Part shown: one piece after another, positions 1 through 7,106 of the stretch | Numbering within the stretch: position 1 is the first letter of the stretch | How the letters are laid out: each line of letters starts with the position of its first letter | NCBI GenBank assembly: GCA_934438075.1 | Contig: CAKSBF010000018.1 | Span: 1-21,687, forward strand | DNA: 21,687 nucleotides | From: an uncultured Clostridia bacterium | Lineage (GTDB): Bacteria > Bacillota > Clostridia > UBA1381 > UBA9506 | Direction: 5' to 3' | The notes under the pieces: generated by a model | Databases searched by the model: none | What the model was told of the DNA's origin: nothing | What the model saw: only the letters and a program-made list of their open reading frames with translations | Made by a program: the position numbers and the translations under genes

Positions 1-101
1 ACTCGGCTTCCTGCCCACTAAAAACCGATATTTTGTCATAGAAAAATCTAATTTACAGAAAAAACTTCACACGCCCGGGTGTTTTCTTTTGAGGCTATAA
101 T

Positions 102-150
102 AAAGAAGGGCTTTGCTGAAATAACATTTATTTCAACGAAGCCCTTTTTT
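102..150. terminator. Bidirectional rho-independent terminator
   Basis: Inverted repeat with arms 108-122 and 130-144 (GGGCTT...AAGCCC, 15 positions with one wobble and one mismatch on either strand). The stem extends through an A-rich left flank into a T6 run at 145-150. It sits just past the stop of the oxidoreductase gene (minus strand) and has the better T tract for plus-strand transcription, so it may stop both that operon and a gene beyond the left edge. Bases 1-100 hold no gene I can support. Confidence 0.75.
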
Positions 151-157
151 CTTAATA

Positions 158-1195
158 TTATTTTGTATTTATCTCTGCCTCTGCCTCCGCTTCCTCCTGA
201 CGGATCATTTCGTCAGCGCGCAAAGCGATTTGAAAACACTCAAAAATCTCATCTATATTCGGGGTTGCCTCAATGCCATCCTCGATCATATGAATCAGAT
301 AGTCAAACTGAACATCCGTAGGTTTACGTTTTCCTTCAATGTTGATGATTTCATAAGTTTTCTCCGGATATTTATAATATTCTATTAAATCGCCTTCCTC
401 TTGGTGCGTCTGGCGATCCTTTCGGTATGTAATACGGATACTGCCGCGCGGACCAACAAATTCTTTCAGATTGTCAGATGACATGGTATTGGACCATCCG
501 GCTTCATAATAGCCAACGCTGCCGCCGGAAAGCCGGACGGTAATCAGACCGTAATTATACTTATCTTTCGGAACATCGGCCTCTGTACGTTGGCCAATGC
601 CGCTGATGTGTGTAATTTTTTCGCCGGTGAACCACTGCATTACATCAATATAGTGTACACCGCAGTCGATAATCGGTGATGTTTCCTGTATCAGCTTTAA
701 ATACCTCGGCCAGTTCATGGTGTGATGATTTTGCGCCATGCGCATAACGACGGGAGAGCCGATTGCACCATCCTGTATCATCTTTGCAACCGTTTGGTAT
801 GTGTGATTGTGGCGCAAAATATGTCCGATTAGAACTTTACATTCCGGGTGCGCTTTCACTGCGGCAATAAACTTTTTGCCATCCTCCAGATTGGTACTGA
901 TTGGTTTCTCGCAGATAACGTGCTTTCCTTTTTCCAGACATTTCTGAACGATTGAGAGATGTGTGGAAGGGTAGGTGGCACAAATAACAATATCAACCTT
1001 ATCATCATCCAGGCAACGGTCAATATCTGTTTCCATGAGGTCTGCATTATAGCGTTTCATAAATTCTCGGGCTTTTTCTTCATTCATATCGCAGACACAG
1101 CGGACATTTACATTTTCTTTATAATATATATTTTCCAGATGTACTGCGCCCATCTGTCCGCAACCGATAAGTGCTACTCCGTATATTTTATTCAT
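158..1195 (-). CDS. Gfo/Idh/MocA family NAD(P)-dependent oxidoreductase
   Basis: A 345-aa protein of normal family length. It has an N-terminal Rossmann fold with GCGQMG at residues 11-16, the family EKP motif at 96-98 (the Lys is used in catalysis), and the second-domain motif D177-x3-H181-x2-D184 (DCGVHYID). These proteins oxidise or reduce a hydroxyl of a sugar, inositol or related polyol in the cytoplasm; the substrate cannot be read from sequence. The start at 1195 is chosen because AGAAAGG lies about 7 nt upstream; an in-frame extension to 1282 has no ribosome site and adds 29 unrelated residues. The C-terminus ends in a short Glu-Ala repeat (EAEAEAE) encoded by tandem GCAGAG-like units. 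It lies 135 nt downstream of an isomerase/epimerase gene on the same strand, so the two probably form one sugar-utilisation operon controlled by the divergent AraC gene. Confidence 0.9.
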   Translation of the reverse strand: MNKIYGVALIGCGQMGAVHLENIYYKENVNVRCVCDMNEEKAREFMKRYNADLMETDIDRCLDDDKVDIVICATYPSTHLSIVQKCLEKGKHVICEKPISTNLEDGKKFIAAVKAHPECKVLIGHILRHNHTYQTVAKMIQDGAIGSPVVMRMAQNHHTMNWPRYLKLIQETSPIIDCGVHYIDVMQWFTGEKITHISGIGQRTEADVPKDKYNYGLITVRLSGGSVGYYEAGWSNTMSSDNLKEFVGPRGSIRITYRKDRQTHQEEGDLIEYYKYPEKTYEIINIEGKRKPTDVQFDYLIHMIEDGIEATPNIDEIFECFQIALRADEMIRQEEAEAEAEINTK

Positions 1196-1330
1196 TGCAA
1201 TAACCTTTCTGCATAAACTGCTAATTTCTTGATGTAAAATATTGCCACATTTTAGTATACCATAGTGCTTACATATTTGCAACCGTTATTTTCATCTTGG
1301 TAAGAATAATTTATTAACATGTTGGCGGTA

Positions 1331-2164
1331 TTATATTTCGTCTCTATGCAATATTTTGTCCATTGCCATGGACGTATGACACAGCATAACCTCATTATGG
1401 GTATGGTATGGGTTGACTTCGGCAGTTACCCAGTTGTCATAATGGATATCGCTCAAAGCCGTCATCACTTCATGGTAATTTACATCACCGGCGAGCAAAT
1501 CACAAAAACTATTAATGCATCGTTTAAAATCTTTAAAATGTACCTTTCTGATATGCTTTCCGAGAATCCGAATCCAGTGTTCCGGATAACTGTTCAATAA
1601 AACATTGCCAACATCAAAATAGGAGCCAACGTATGGACTGTTGATTGTCTCCAGAAAAGTTTTCATTTCAAGAGGGGAGGTTAAAAATTTGTTCCACACA
1701 TTTTCTACACCGATAGATACATGGCAGGCTTCGGCATACGGAGCTAATTCGCATAGTGCTTCCTGAGCCCGTTTGTATGCATCGTCGTAGGCAACAACCC
1801 CAAGTGCCGGAGCAAAGTCAACACCGGTTGCTCCCGGAACAACTAAAATGGTGTCGCAGCCTGCCAGGGCGGCAATCTCTATTTGCTTTTTTGTAATGTC
1901 TTTTGCTTTTTCGCGTTGCGCTTTGTCTTCAGACGTATAGGCATATCTCCAATATAACCCGCTGGCAATGCTGTACAGTTCTATTCCTTCTTCCTTTGCA
2001 GAAGCTGCAATCTTAGAGATATCAGCTTCGGTTGAGGAAAGAGAAACCTCACCTTCTTCGTCCAATGAAAGTTCTACGCCGTCAAAACCACATTTCTTTG
2101 CGAGAGTAAACTGAGATGCATAATCATTTTCGGTAAATGCCCATGTACTGATTCCCTTTTTCAT
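1331..2164 (-). CDS. Sugar-phosphate isomerase/epimerase, TIM barrel (AP endonuclease 2-like)
   Basis: A 277-aa protein of the xylose-isomerase-like TIM-barrel family. The expected metal-site residues occur in order at the ends of strands: GFDGVELS near 26-33, E154 in GVENVWNKF, D184 in SYFDVGN, H209 in KVHFKDF and E249 in TAEVNPY. The ENVWNKF and VHFKDF motifs resemble ketopentose-5-phosphate or hexulose 3-epimerases (UlaE/IolI-like), but the exact substrate is not determined. The start is set at 2164 because AAAGGG lies 9 nt upstream; an ATG at 2173 directly abuts that site, so is less likely. It is the first gene after the divergent promoter region shared with an AraC regulator, and is followed by the Gfo/Idh/MocA gene. 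An epimerase plus a dehydrogenase is a common pairing for conversion of an uncommon sugar or polyol. Confidence 0.88.
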   Translation of the reverse strand: MKKGISTWAFTENDYASQFTLAKKCGFDGVELSLDEEGEVSLSSTEADISKIAASAKEEGIELYSIASGLYWRYAYTSEDKAQREKAKDITKKQIEIAALAGCDTILVVPGATGVDFAPALGVVAYDDAYKRAQEALCELAPYAEACHVSIGVENVWNKFLTSPLEMKTFLETINSPYVGSYFDVGNVLLNSYPEHWIRILGKHIRKVHFKDFKRCINSFCDLLAGDVNYHEVMTALSDIHYDNWVTAEVNPYHTHNEVMLCHTSMAMDKILHRDEI

Positions 2165-2191
2165 TTTCACCATCCCTTTCTCTGTTTGTCC

Positions 2192-2220
2192 TTGTCTTTC
2201 TCTTGCTTTTATGATACAAT
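2192..2220 (+). promoter_or_regulatory. SigA-type promoter for AraC regulator
   Basis: TTGTCT (2192-2197), 17-nt spacer, TACAAT (2215-2220); predicted start near 2227, giving a leader of about 70 nt. The -10 overlaps a minus-strand TATCAT (2211-2216) that could be the -10 of the divergent epimerase gene, so the two promoters would compete for one site. Confidence 0.55.
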
Positions 2221-2244
2221 AAGAGCAGAAAAAATTCTATCTCA

Positions 2245-2274
2245 TATTGTCAAATAAAAGTATATTATTGTTCA
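2245..2274. promoter_or_regulatory. Candidate AraC-type operator: two direct repeats 21 bp apart
   Basis: TATTGTCAA (2245-2253) and TATTGTTCA (2266-2274) are direct repeats whose starts are 21 bp apart, two helical turns, as expected for the two HTH motifs or a dimer of an AraC-family activator. If the minus-strand TATCAT at 2211-2216 is the -10 of the epimerase operon, the repeats fall at about -41 to -70 from its start, a classical activator position. The assignment is inferred from spacing only. Confidence 0.4.
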
Positions 2275-2298
2275 CAAATTTATTTTATGGGTGATGTT

Positions 2299-3234
2299 AT
2301 GAAACCGCTTGACGATGGTGCCGCAAAATTGAATGGGCGTATTGCAAGATGGCCGTATGCGAAATATCGTTTGCGAAATATTATCAACATTAACTGGGTG
2401 GCATCTATTTTTTACCAGGAGTTTGGCAGTAATTTTTATTTTAAGGGAGAGAGCCACGATTTTTGGGAATTGGTTTATGCAGATAAAGGAGAATTAATTG
2501 CAACGGCAGACGGTAAGGAGGTGCTGCTGCATCAAGGTGATATTATTTTTCATAAGCCGAATGAGTTTCATCAGCTAAGGGCAAGTGGGAGTGTGGCCCC
2601 AAATGCATTCATTATGAGCTTTGATTGCCGTTCTCCTGCTATGAAATATTTTTATGACAAGCATTTGCATTTAAACGCACAGCAAAGAAATTTGGTTGCT
2701 ATGATTTTGGATGAAACTTCGAAGACATTTTCTGCGCAAAAGGTTAACCCTGTTGCGTTAAAGGAAAAGCCGATTTTAGGCGGACAACAAATGATTCGTA
2801 CATATTTGGAGCAGCTTTTAATTTTACTGATGCGCGGAGATGAAAGCAATTTGTTTTTTCTTGATAAAGATATGATGAACAGCCATCTGGTGCGTGCAAC
2901 AGTACAATTGTTAGAAAAAAATGTGAGTGAAAATCTGACAATTGACCAAATCAGTGCAAGGCTGAGTTATAGCCGCAGTTATTTGTGTACAGTTTTTAAG
3001 CAGTCTGTCGGTTGCAGTATTATAGAATATTATACGAAACTGAAAATAGAAGCGGCAAAAAAAATGTTGCGGGAGGAAAGACTGAATATTTCACAAATTT
3101 CGGAAGCGCTTGGCTTTTGCAATCCGCATTATTTTTCTTATATTTTTAAGAAAAATGTTCGTATGTCTCCGAGAGAATACCAAAAATCCATTCGGGAAAG
3201 AGGAATTGTGGTGACACGTCAGATAGATAAATAG
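2299..3234 (+). CDS. AraC family transcriptional regulator (cupin sensor + double HTH)
   Basis: A 311-aa cytoplasmic regulator. The N-terminal part is a cupin-like sugar-sensing domain (HDFWELVYADKGE, then HQGDIIFHKPNEFHQL at roughly residues 75-90). The last 100 residues are a typical AraC DNA-binding domain with two helix-turn-helix units: LTIDQISARLSYSRSYLCTVFK and LNISQISEALGFCNPHYFSYIFKK, ending in the family signature MSPREYQ. The start is set at 2299 because GGTGAT, matching the extended anti-Shine-Dalgarno, lies 3 nt upstream; the ATG at 2287 has only T/A-rich sequence before it. It is divergent from an epimerase/oxidoreductase operon and is most simply its local activator. The ligand is unknown. 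Confidence 0.92.
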   Translation: MKPLDDGAAKLNGRIARWPYAKYRLRNIININWVASIFYQEFGSNFYFKGESHDFWELVYADKGELIATADGKEVLLHQGDIIFHKPNEFHQLRASGSVAPNAFIMSFDCRSPAMKYFYDKHLHLNAQQRNLVAMILDETSKTFSAQKVNPVALKEKPILGGQQMIRTYLEQLLILLMRGDESNLFFLDKDMMNSHLVRATVQLLEKNVSENLTIDQISARLSYSRSYLCTVFKQSVGCSIIEYYTKLKIEAAKKMLREERLNISQISEALGFCNPHYFSYIFKKNVRMSPREYQKSIRERGIVVTRQIDK

Positions 3235-3290
3235 TTTCATCAATTAATTGGTAAAATGGCAGATTTTTTATAAGATTCGTCATATTTTAC

Positions 3291-3319
3291 TTGACTTTGC
3301 AGCTCGAAAATTATATTAT
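3291..3319 (+). promoter_or_regulatory. SigA-type promoter of thrS
   Basis: TTGACT (3291-3296), 17-nt spacer, TATTAT (3314-3319). The predicted start near 3326 leaves a leader of about 75 nt. That leader contains a perfect 10-bp palindrome ATCGGCCGAT (3340-3349) and a 6-bp hairpin (3367-3382) just before the ribosome site AAGGAA. No T-box core is visible. Confidence 0.7.
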
Positions 3320-3400
3320 ATATAAGATAGGGTTTTGGCATCGGCCGATAATTCTACAATAAAAAACGGCAAGTCTTTGTCGAAGGAAAGGAATGGTATT

Positions 3401-5338
3401 ATGTTTCAGGTAATTTTGAAGGACGACAGTGCAGTTACGTACAGTGAACCGACTCCGCTTTACATGATTGCGAAAAATATTAGCGAGGAGCTTGGACGAA
3501 CTAGTCTTGCAGCCGAGGTAAACGGAAAGGTGTGTGAGATGGGTACCGTAATTGACACCGACTCTCATATTACCTTTTTAACATTTGAAGACCAGAAGGG
3601 CAAAGACGTTTTACGCCATACCGCATCGCATGTTTTGGCGCAGGCGGTAAAACGGCTGTATCCGCAGGCAAAGCTTGCGATAGGCCCCGCCATAGCGAAT
3701 GGGTTTTACTATGATTTTGATTGTGATGTTTCCTTTACACCGGAGATTTTGAAAGAATTGGAAAAAGAAATGAAAAAGATAGTGAAAGAAAATTTTCCGG
3801 TGAAACGCTTTACAAAGTCAAGAGAGGATGCGATCCGCTATTTTGAAGAGCGAGAGGAACCCTATAAGGTAGAGCTGATTCAAGATTTGCCGGAAGGCGA
3901 GGAAATTTCTTTTTATGAGCAGGGTGAATTTACAGATTTATGTGCAGGTCCTCATGTGTCCTCAACCGGTAAGGTTAAGGCGTTTGCGCTGACCGGTGTT
4001 GCCGGTGCATATTGGCGCGGAAGTGAAAAAAATAAAATGCTGCAACGTATTTATGGTACAGCGTTTACGAATAAAACAGATCTGCAGGAATATCTTGCGC
4101 AAGTTGAGGAAGCGAAAAAAAGAGATCATAACAAACTGGGCCGCGAGCTAGAGTTGTTTACAACGGTTGACGTTATCGGTCAGGGGCTTCCTATTCTTTT
4201 GCCGAAGGGTGCGCGCATCGTTCAGACACTTCAGCGTTTTGTAGAGGATGAGGAGCAGCGTCGCGGCTATCAGCTGACAAAGACTCCCTTGATGGCAAAA
4301 AGTGATTTGTATAAAATCTCAAAGCATTGGGATCATTATAAAGAAGGTATGTTTGTTCTGGGTGATGAAGAAAAAGACAAAGAGGTATTTGCGCTTCGGC
4401 CAATGACCTGTCCGTTCCAGTATCAGGTATTTTTAAACAGAATGCGTTCATACCGTGATCTGCCGATGCGCCTGGGAGAGACTTCCACTTTATTTCGTAA
4501 TGAAGAGTCCGGCGAAATGCATGGTTTGATTCGTGTGCGACAGTTTACAATTTCTGAAGGTCACCTTATCTTACGCCCAGAACAGTTGGAAGAAGAGTTT
4601 CGCGGTTGTGTGGAATTGGCAAAATTTATGCTTGAAACTTTGGGACTTGCAGAGGATGTTACCTACCGTTTCTCGCAGTGGGATCCGAATAACCGTGAAA
4701 AATATATTGGTACACCGGAGCAGTGGGATGAGGCGCAGGGTGTCATGAAGAAAATTTTGGATCATCTTGGCATTGAATACAGCATTGGTATTGACGAAGC
4801 TGCATTTTATGGTCCAAAGCTGGATATCCAGATTAAGAATGTATTTGGTAAAGAAGATACGCTAGTTACCATCCAGATTGACCAGATGTTGGCAGAATTG
4901 TTTGGAATGGAATATGTAGATAAGGACGGAAGCAAGACACGGCCATATATCATCCATCGTACATCGCTTGGCTGCTATGAAAGAACATTGGCTCTTTTAA
5001 TAGAAAAATATGCAGGGGCTTTCCCGACATGGCTTGCGCCGATACAGGTGAAGATTTTACCGATTGCAGACGCACATGCTGATTATGCATATGCCTTGGA
5101 AAAGGAATTGATTGCGAAGGGCGTACGTGTTGAGGTTGATTCCAGAAATGAGAAAATCGGTTATAAAATCAGGCAGGCGCAGATGGAAAAGGTACCATAT
5201 ATGTTGATTGTCGGTGAGAAAGAAGTAGAAGAGAACACGGTAGCGGTCCGTTCCAGAAAAGAAGGAGATAAAGGCTCCGTAGCAAAGGATGAATTTATTG
5301 CAGAATTAATGCGCGAAATTGAAGAAAGAAGAAGATAA
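3401..5338 (+). CDS. thrS: Threonyl-tRNA synthetase
   Basis: A 645-aa class II synthetase that attaches threonine to tRNA-Thr; it is full length. Order: N-terminal TGS domain (1-62); editing domain with HTASH (H73, H77) and CAGPH (C181, H185), the site that removes mischarged serine; class II catalytic core with motif 2 FRNE and motif 3 GCYERTLALLIE; C-terminal anticodon-binding domain from about residue 545. The three zinc ligands of the amino-acid pocket are present: C337 (RPMTCP), H388 (EGHL) and H519 (IIHRTSLG). The start at 3401 is chosen because GAAAGGAA precedes it and the family begins at the TGS domain; an in-frame TTG at 3335 only adds leader-derived residues. Motif 3 reads GCYER where many family members have GSIER. 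Clostridial and Bacillus thrS genes are often T-box controlled; here the leader is too short and lacks that core. Confidence 0.97.
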   Translation: MFQVILKDDSAVTYSEPTPLYMIAKNISEELGRTSLAAEVNGKVCEMGTVIDTDSHITFLTFEDQKGKDVLRHTASHVLAQAVKRLYPQAKLAIGPAIANGFYYDFDCDVSFTPEILKELEKEMKKIVKENFPVKRFTKSREDAIRYFEEREEPYKVELIQDLPEGEEISFYEQGEFTDLCAGPHVSSTGKVKAFALTGVAGAYWRGSEKNKMLQRIYGTAFTNKTDLQEYLAQVEEAKKRDHNKLGRELELFTTVDVIGQGLPILLPKGARIVQTLQRFVEDEEQRRGYQLTKTPLMAKSDLYKISKHWDHYKEGMFVLGDEEKDKEVFALRPMTCPFQYQVFLNRMRSYRDLPMRLGETSTLFRNEESGEMHGLIRVRQFTISEGHLILRPEQLEEEFRGCVELAKFMLETLGLAEDVTYRFSQWDPNNREKYIGTPEQWDEAQGVMKKILDHLGIEYSIGIDEAAFYGPKLDIQIKNVFGKEDTLVTIQIDQMLAELFGMEYVDKDGSKTRPYIIHRTSLGCYERTLALLIEKYAGAFPTWLAPIQVKILPIADAHADYAYALEKELIAKGVRVEVDSRNEKIGYKIRQAQMEKVPYMLIVGEKEVEENTVAVRSRKEGDKGSVAKDEFIAELMREIEERRR

Positions 5339-5347
5339 GAAAAATGG

Positions 5348-5374
5348 AGAGGGTCGTATTAAACGGCCCTCTGT
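5348..5374 (+). terminator. Hairpin after thrS, likely terminator
   Basis: Ten-bp stem AGAGGGTCGT (5348-5357) / ACGGCCCTCT (5363-5372) with one G-U pair and a 5-nt loop, starting 9 nt after the thrS stop. The following tract, GTGTTTAA, is a weak U run, so termination may be partial, with read-through into mtrB. Confidence 0.6.
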
Positions 5375-5455
5375 GTTTAACTATCTTGCGCAAGAATAGT
5401 GAAAAATTTAACAAATATTTTGCAATATTTTATAAAACTTTGTCGGATTCGGATA

Positions 5456-5484
5456 TTGCATTTTTGCCCGGAATGGACTATGAT
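5456..5484 (+). promoter_or_regulatory. Possible promoter in front of mtrB
   Basis: TTGCAT (5456-5461), 17-nt spacer, TATGAT (5479-5484). The fit is good but the predicted start (about 5491) falls inside the GGAGG ribosome site, leaving a leader of only about 12 nt. It may be a real short-leader promoter or a chance match, with mtrB read from thrS instead. Confidence 0.35.
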
Positions 5485-5502
5485 AATAGAGGAGGAATTA
5501 AA

Positions 5503-5736
5503 ATGGATTTTGATTCGGTTTTTGATAGGGTAAACGATTTCATAGCAGTAAAAGCAGAAGAGGATGGTGTGAGCATTATAGGACTTACGCGTGGTAAGGA
5601 TACTCGCTTTCATCACACGGAGAAGCTTGATAAAGGTGAAGTATATATTGCCGAATTTACAGAGATGACTTCTGCAATGAAGATTAAAGGTAAGGCAAAG
5701 ATTTATTGCAAGCATGGAATAATTGAGTCGGAATAA
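5503..5736 (+). CDS. mtrB: Tryptophan-activated RNA-binding attenuation protein (TRAP)
   Basis: A 77-aa protein closely matching Bacillus TRAP along its whole length (GLTRGKDTRFHHTEKLDKGE is almost the Bacillus sequence). TRAP forms an 11-subunit ring that binds tryptophan between subunits and then wraps (G/U)AG repeats of trp leader RNA around its rim, causing termination or blocking translation. With an offset of 4 from Bacillus numbering, the RNA-contact residues are K41 (K37), K60 (K56) and K62 in place of R58. The loops that close on tryptophan (Bacillus 25-33 and 49-52) are conserved except H51 to Met, and Q47 is Glu here. The start at 5503 is fixed by AGAGGAGG 7 nt upstream and by family length; an in-frame upstream extension to 5344 crosses the thrS terminator and is not real. 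It lies 23 nt before a DUF2007-like gene and pfkA. No trp genes are in view, so its targets are elsewhere. Confidence 0.95.
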   Translation: MDFDSVFDRVNDFIAVKAEEDGVSIIGLTRGKDTRFHHTEKLDKGEVYIAEFTEMTSAMKIKGKAKIYCKHGIIESE

Positions 5737-5759
5737 AACGAGATAAGAGGTGCTTGGTT

Positions 5760-5957
5760 ATGTGGATGGTAGTGTATATTGCTCAGACCAAAGAGGCTGC
5801 TGAAAAGATTCGCGGATTGCTTCAAGCTGCCGATGTACTCGTGAAGATTCGGGCTGTCAATCAGACCGCAGGTGAAAAATTTGGCTGTTATGAAATATTG
5901 GTTCCTGAATCAGAACTGGATGAAGCGCATGGAATTATTATTGACAAAGCGTTGTAG
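5760..5957 (+). CDS. DUF2007-like small protein
   Basis: A 65-aa soluble protein (MWMVVYIAQTKEAAEKIRGLL...EILVPESELDEAHGII). The pattern of an N-terminal beta strand, a helix, 'VLVKIRAV' and a C-terminal 'ILVPESELDEAHGII' is that of the DUF2007 fold, a small ferredoxin-like domain sometimes called a putative signal-transducing protein. Similar short genes lie upstream of pfkA or the acetyl-CoA carboxylase genes in several Clostridia and are often mislabelled glutamate decarboxylase; there are no decarboxylase motifs or PLP-binding lysine context here. The start at 5760 (ATG) follows AGAGGTG; an in-frame TTG at 5754 is too close to that site. Gaps of 23 nt to mtrB and 40 nt to pfkA suggest one transcript. 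No function can be stated. Confidence 0.75.
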   Translation: MWMVVYIAQTKEAAEKIRGLLQAADVLVKIRAVNQTAGEKFGCYEILVPESELDEAHGIIIDKAL

Positions 5958-5997
5958 TAAGCAGGACAGAATATCATAGATTGAAAGGGGTAACAGC

Positions 5998-6960
5998 ATG
6001 AAGAAAATTGGAGTTTTAACCAGCGGAGGAGACGCACCGGGTATGAACGCAGCGATTCGTGCAGTGGTTCGCTCGGGTATTTATTATCAGATGGAAGTTG
6101 TCGGAATTCACAAGGGTTATACCGGTTTAATTAATTGCAATGCGGAAACTATGAACGCACGCAGTGTTTCTGATATTTTGCATCGAGGCGGTACTATTTT
6201 GCAGACAGCACGCTGTTTGGAATTTAAAACGCCGGAGGGTGTAAAGAAGGCGGTTGAGTCAGCCAGAAAAATGAGCATTGAAGGTCTGGTTGTTATCGGC
6301 GGAGATGGTTCATTCCGCGGCGCACGCGATTTATCTTTGTCGGGCATCCCAACGGTCGGTATACCGGGGACGATTGATAATGATATTGCATGCACGGACT
6401 ATACGATAGGATTTGACACAGCTTTAAATACAGCGCTTGATGCGATTGATAAAATTCGTGATACTGCTCGTTCACATGAGCGTTGCTCGGTGGTTGAGGT
6501 TATGGGACGTGACGCCGGATATATTGCTGCTTATATTGGTCTTGCCTGTGGCGCAGAGGCTGTTATTGTTCCGGAAAAGCCTTTTGATTTTGAGAGAGAT
6601 ATCCTGGCTCCTATTAAGGCCGGAAAGCTGCGCGGCAAGGAGCAAAATTTGATTATTGTTGCTGAGGGTGTCGGTGGATCAATAGAGATGGCTAAACGTA
6701 TTGAAAAGGAAACAGGCATTGAAACACGCGCAACGATTTTAGGTCATATTCAGCGTGGCGGTAACCCGTCTGTCACAGACAGAGTTGTAGCAAGCCGCAT
6801 GGGTATCCGTGCAGTAGAGCTTTTGTCAAAGGGCATTGGTAACCGTATTGTTGCGAAAAAACATGATGAAATTATTGATGTAGATATTTTAGAAGGTCTG
6901 AACATGAAAAAGGAAATCGGAAATGAGTTGCTGGATATGTCAAGAATTCTGAGCATGTAA
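5998..6960 (+). CDS. pfkA: ATP-dependent 6-phosphofructokinase
   Basis: A 320-aa enzyme of standard bacterial length that phosphorylates fructose 6-phosphate to fructose 1,6-bisphosphate, the committed step of glycolysis. Motifs in order: ATP site GVLTSGGDAPGMNAAIRAV (residues 4-22), GGDGSFRGA, catalytic PGTIDNDI with the proton-accepting Asp, GFDTALNT, EVMGRDAGYIA, and fructose-phosphate binding LGHIQRGGNPSVTDR. The Gly of GGDGS is the residue that marks ATP-linked rather than pyrophosphate-linked enzymes (which carry Asp there), so ATP is the likely donor. AAAGGGG lies 7 nt before the ATG. It is probably cotranscribed with the DUF2007-like gene 40 nt upstream and mtrB before that. No convincing terminator is seen between it and gdhA. 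Confidence 0.96.
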   Translation: MKKIGVLTSGGDAPGMNAAIRAVVRSGIYYQMEVVGIHKGYTGLINCNAETMNARSVSDILHRGGTILQTARCLEFKTPEGVKKAVESARKMSIEGLVVIGGDGSFRGARDLSLSGIPTVGIPGTIDNDIACTDYTIGFDTALNTALDAIDKIRDTARSHERCSVVEVMGRDAGYIAAYIGLACGAEAVIVPEKPFDFERDILAPIKAGKLRGKEQNLIIVAEGVGGSIEMAKRIEKETGIETRATILGHIQRGGNPSVTDRVVASRMGIRAVELLSKGIGNRIVAKKHDEIIDVDILEGLNMKKEIGNELLDMSRILSM

Positions 6961-6998
6961 TATGAATGAATTGTGCGCGAAGCGATTAATATTTTTCA

Positions 6999-7050
6999 TG
7001 AAAACGGCTTTCAAAAATACAATATGAAATTTTGATTGAAAAAACTTTCA
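6999..7050. promoter_or_regulatory. Two TGAAA-N4/5-TTTCA inverted repeats upstream of gdhA
   Basis: TGAAA-ACGGC-TTTCA at 6999-7013 and TGAAA-AAAC-TTTCA at 7037-7050. The second covers the -35 box of the gdhA promoter and the first lies about 37 bp further upstream, so together they could bind a repressor or looping regulator. The first resembles a catabolite-response element (CG in the middle) but is one base too long. No binding protein can be named. Confidence 0.35.
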
Positions 7051-7064
7051 TTTTGTGATACAAT
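7036..7064 (+). promoter_or_regulatory. SigA-type promoter of gdhA
   Basis: TTGAAA (7036-7041), 17-nt spacer, TACAAT (7059-7064). Predicted start near 7071, leader about 36 nt. The -35 is embedded in an inverted repeat. Confidence 0.75.
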
Positions 7065-7106
7065 TATAGGCGTAATATTGAGAAAAAGTTGAGGAGAGTG
7101 AAAATA

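Noticed and set aside
3335..3400. A TTG start for thrS at 3335
   Set aside because: No ribosome site, close to the promoter start, and the TGS domain begins at the ATG at 3401.
3235..3400. A T-box riboswitch ahead of thrS
   Set aside because: No GGTGG-type antiterminator core, no specifier loop and no terminator in the leader; the space is too short.
5344..5502. An N-terminal extension of mtrB
   Set aside because: It runs through the thrS terminator; TRAP is a 75-77 aa protein and the GGAGG site sits directly before 5503.
6999..7013. A catabolite-response element (CcpA site) before gdhA
   Set aside because: The repeat is 15 rather than 14 bases, so the CG is off centre; kept only as an unnamed inverted repeat.
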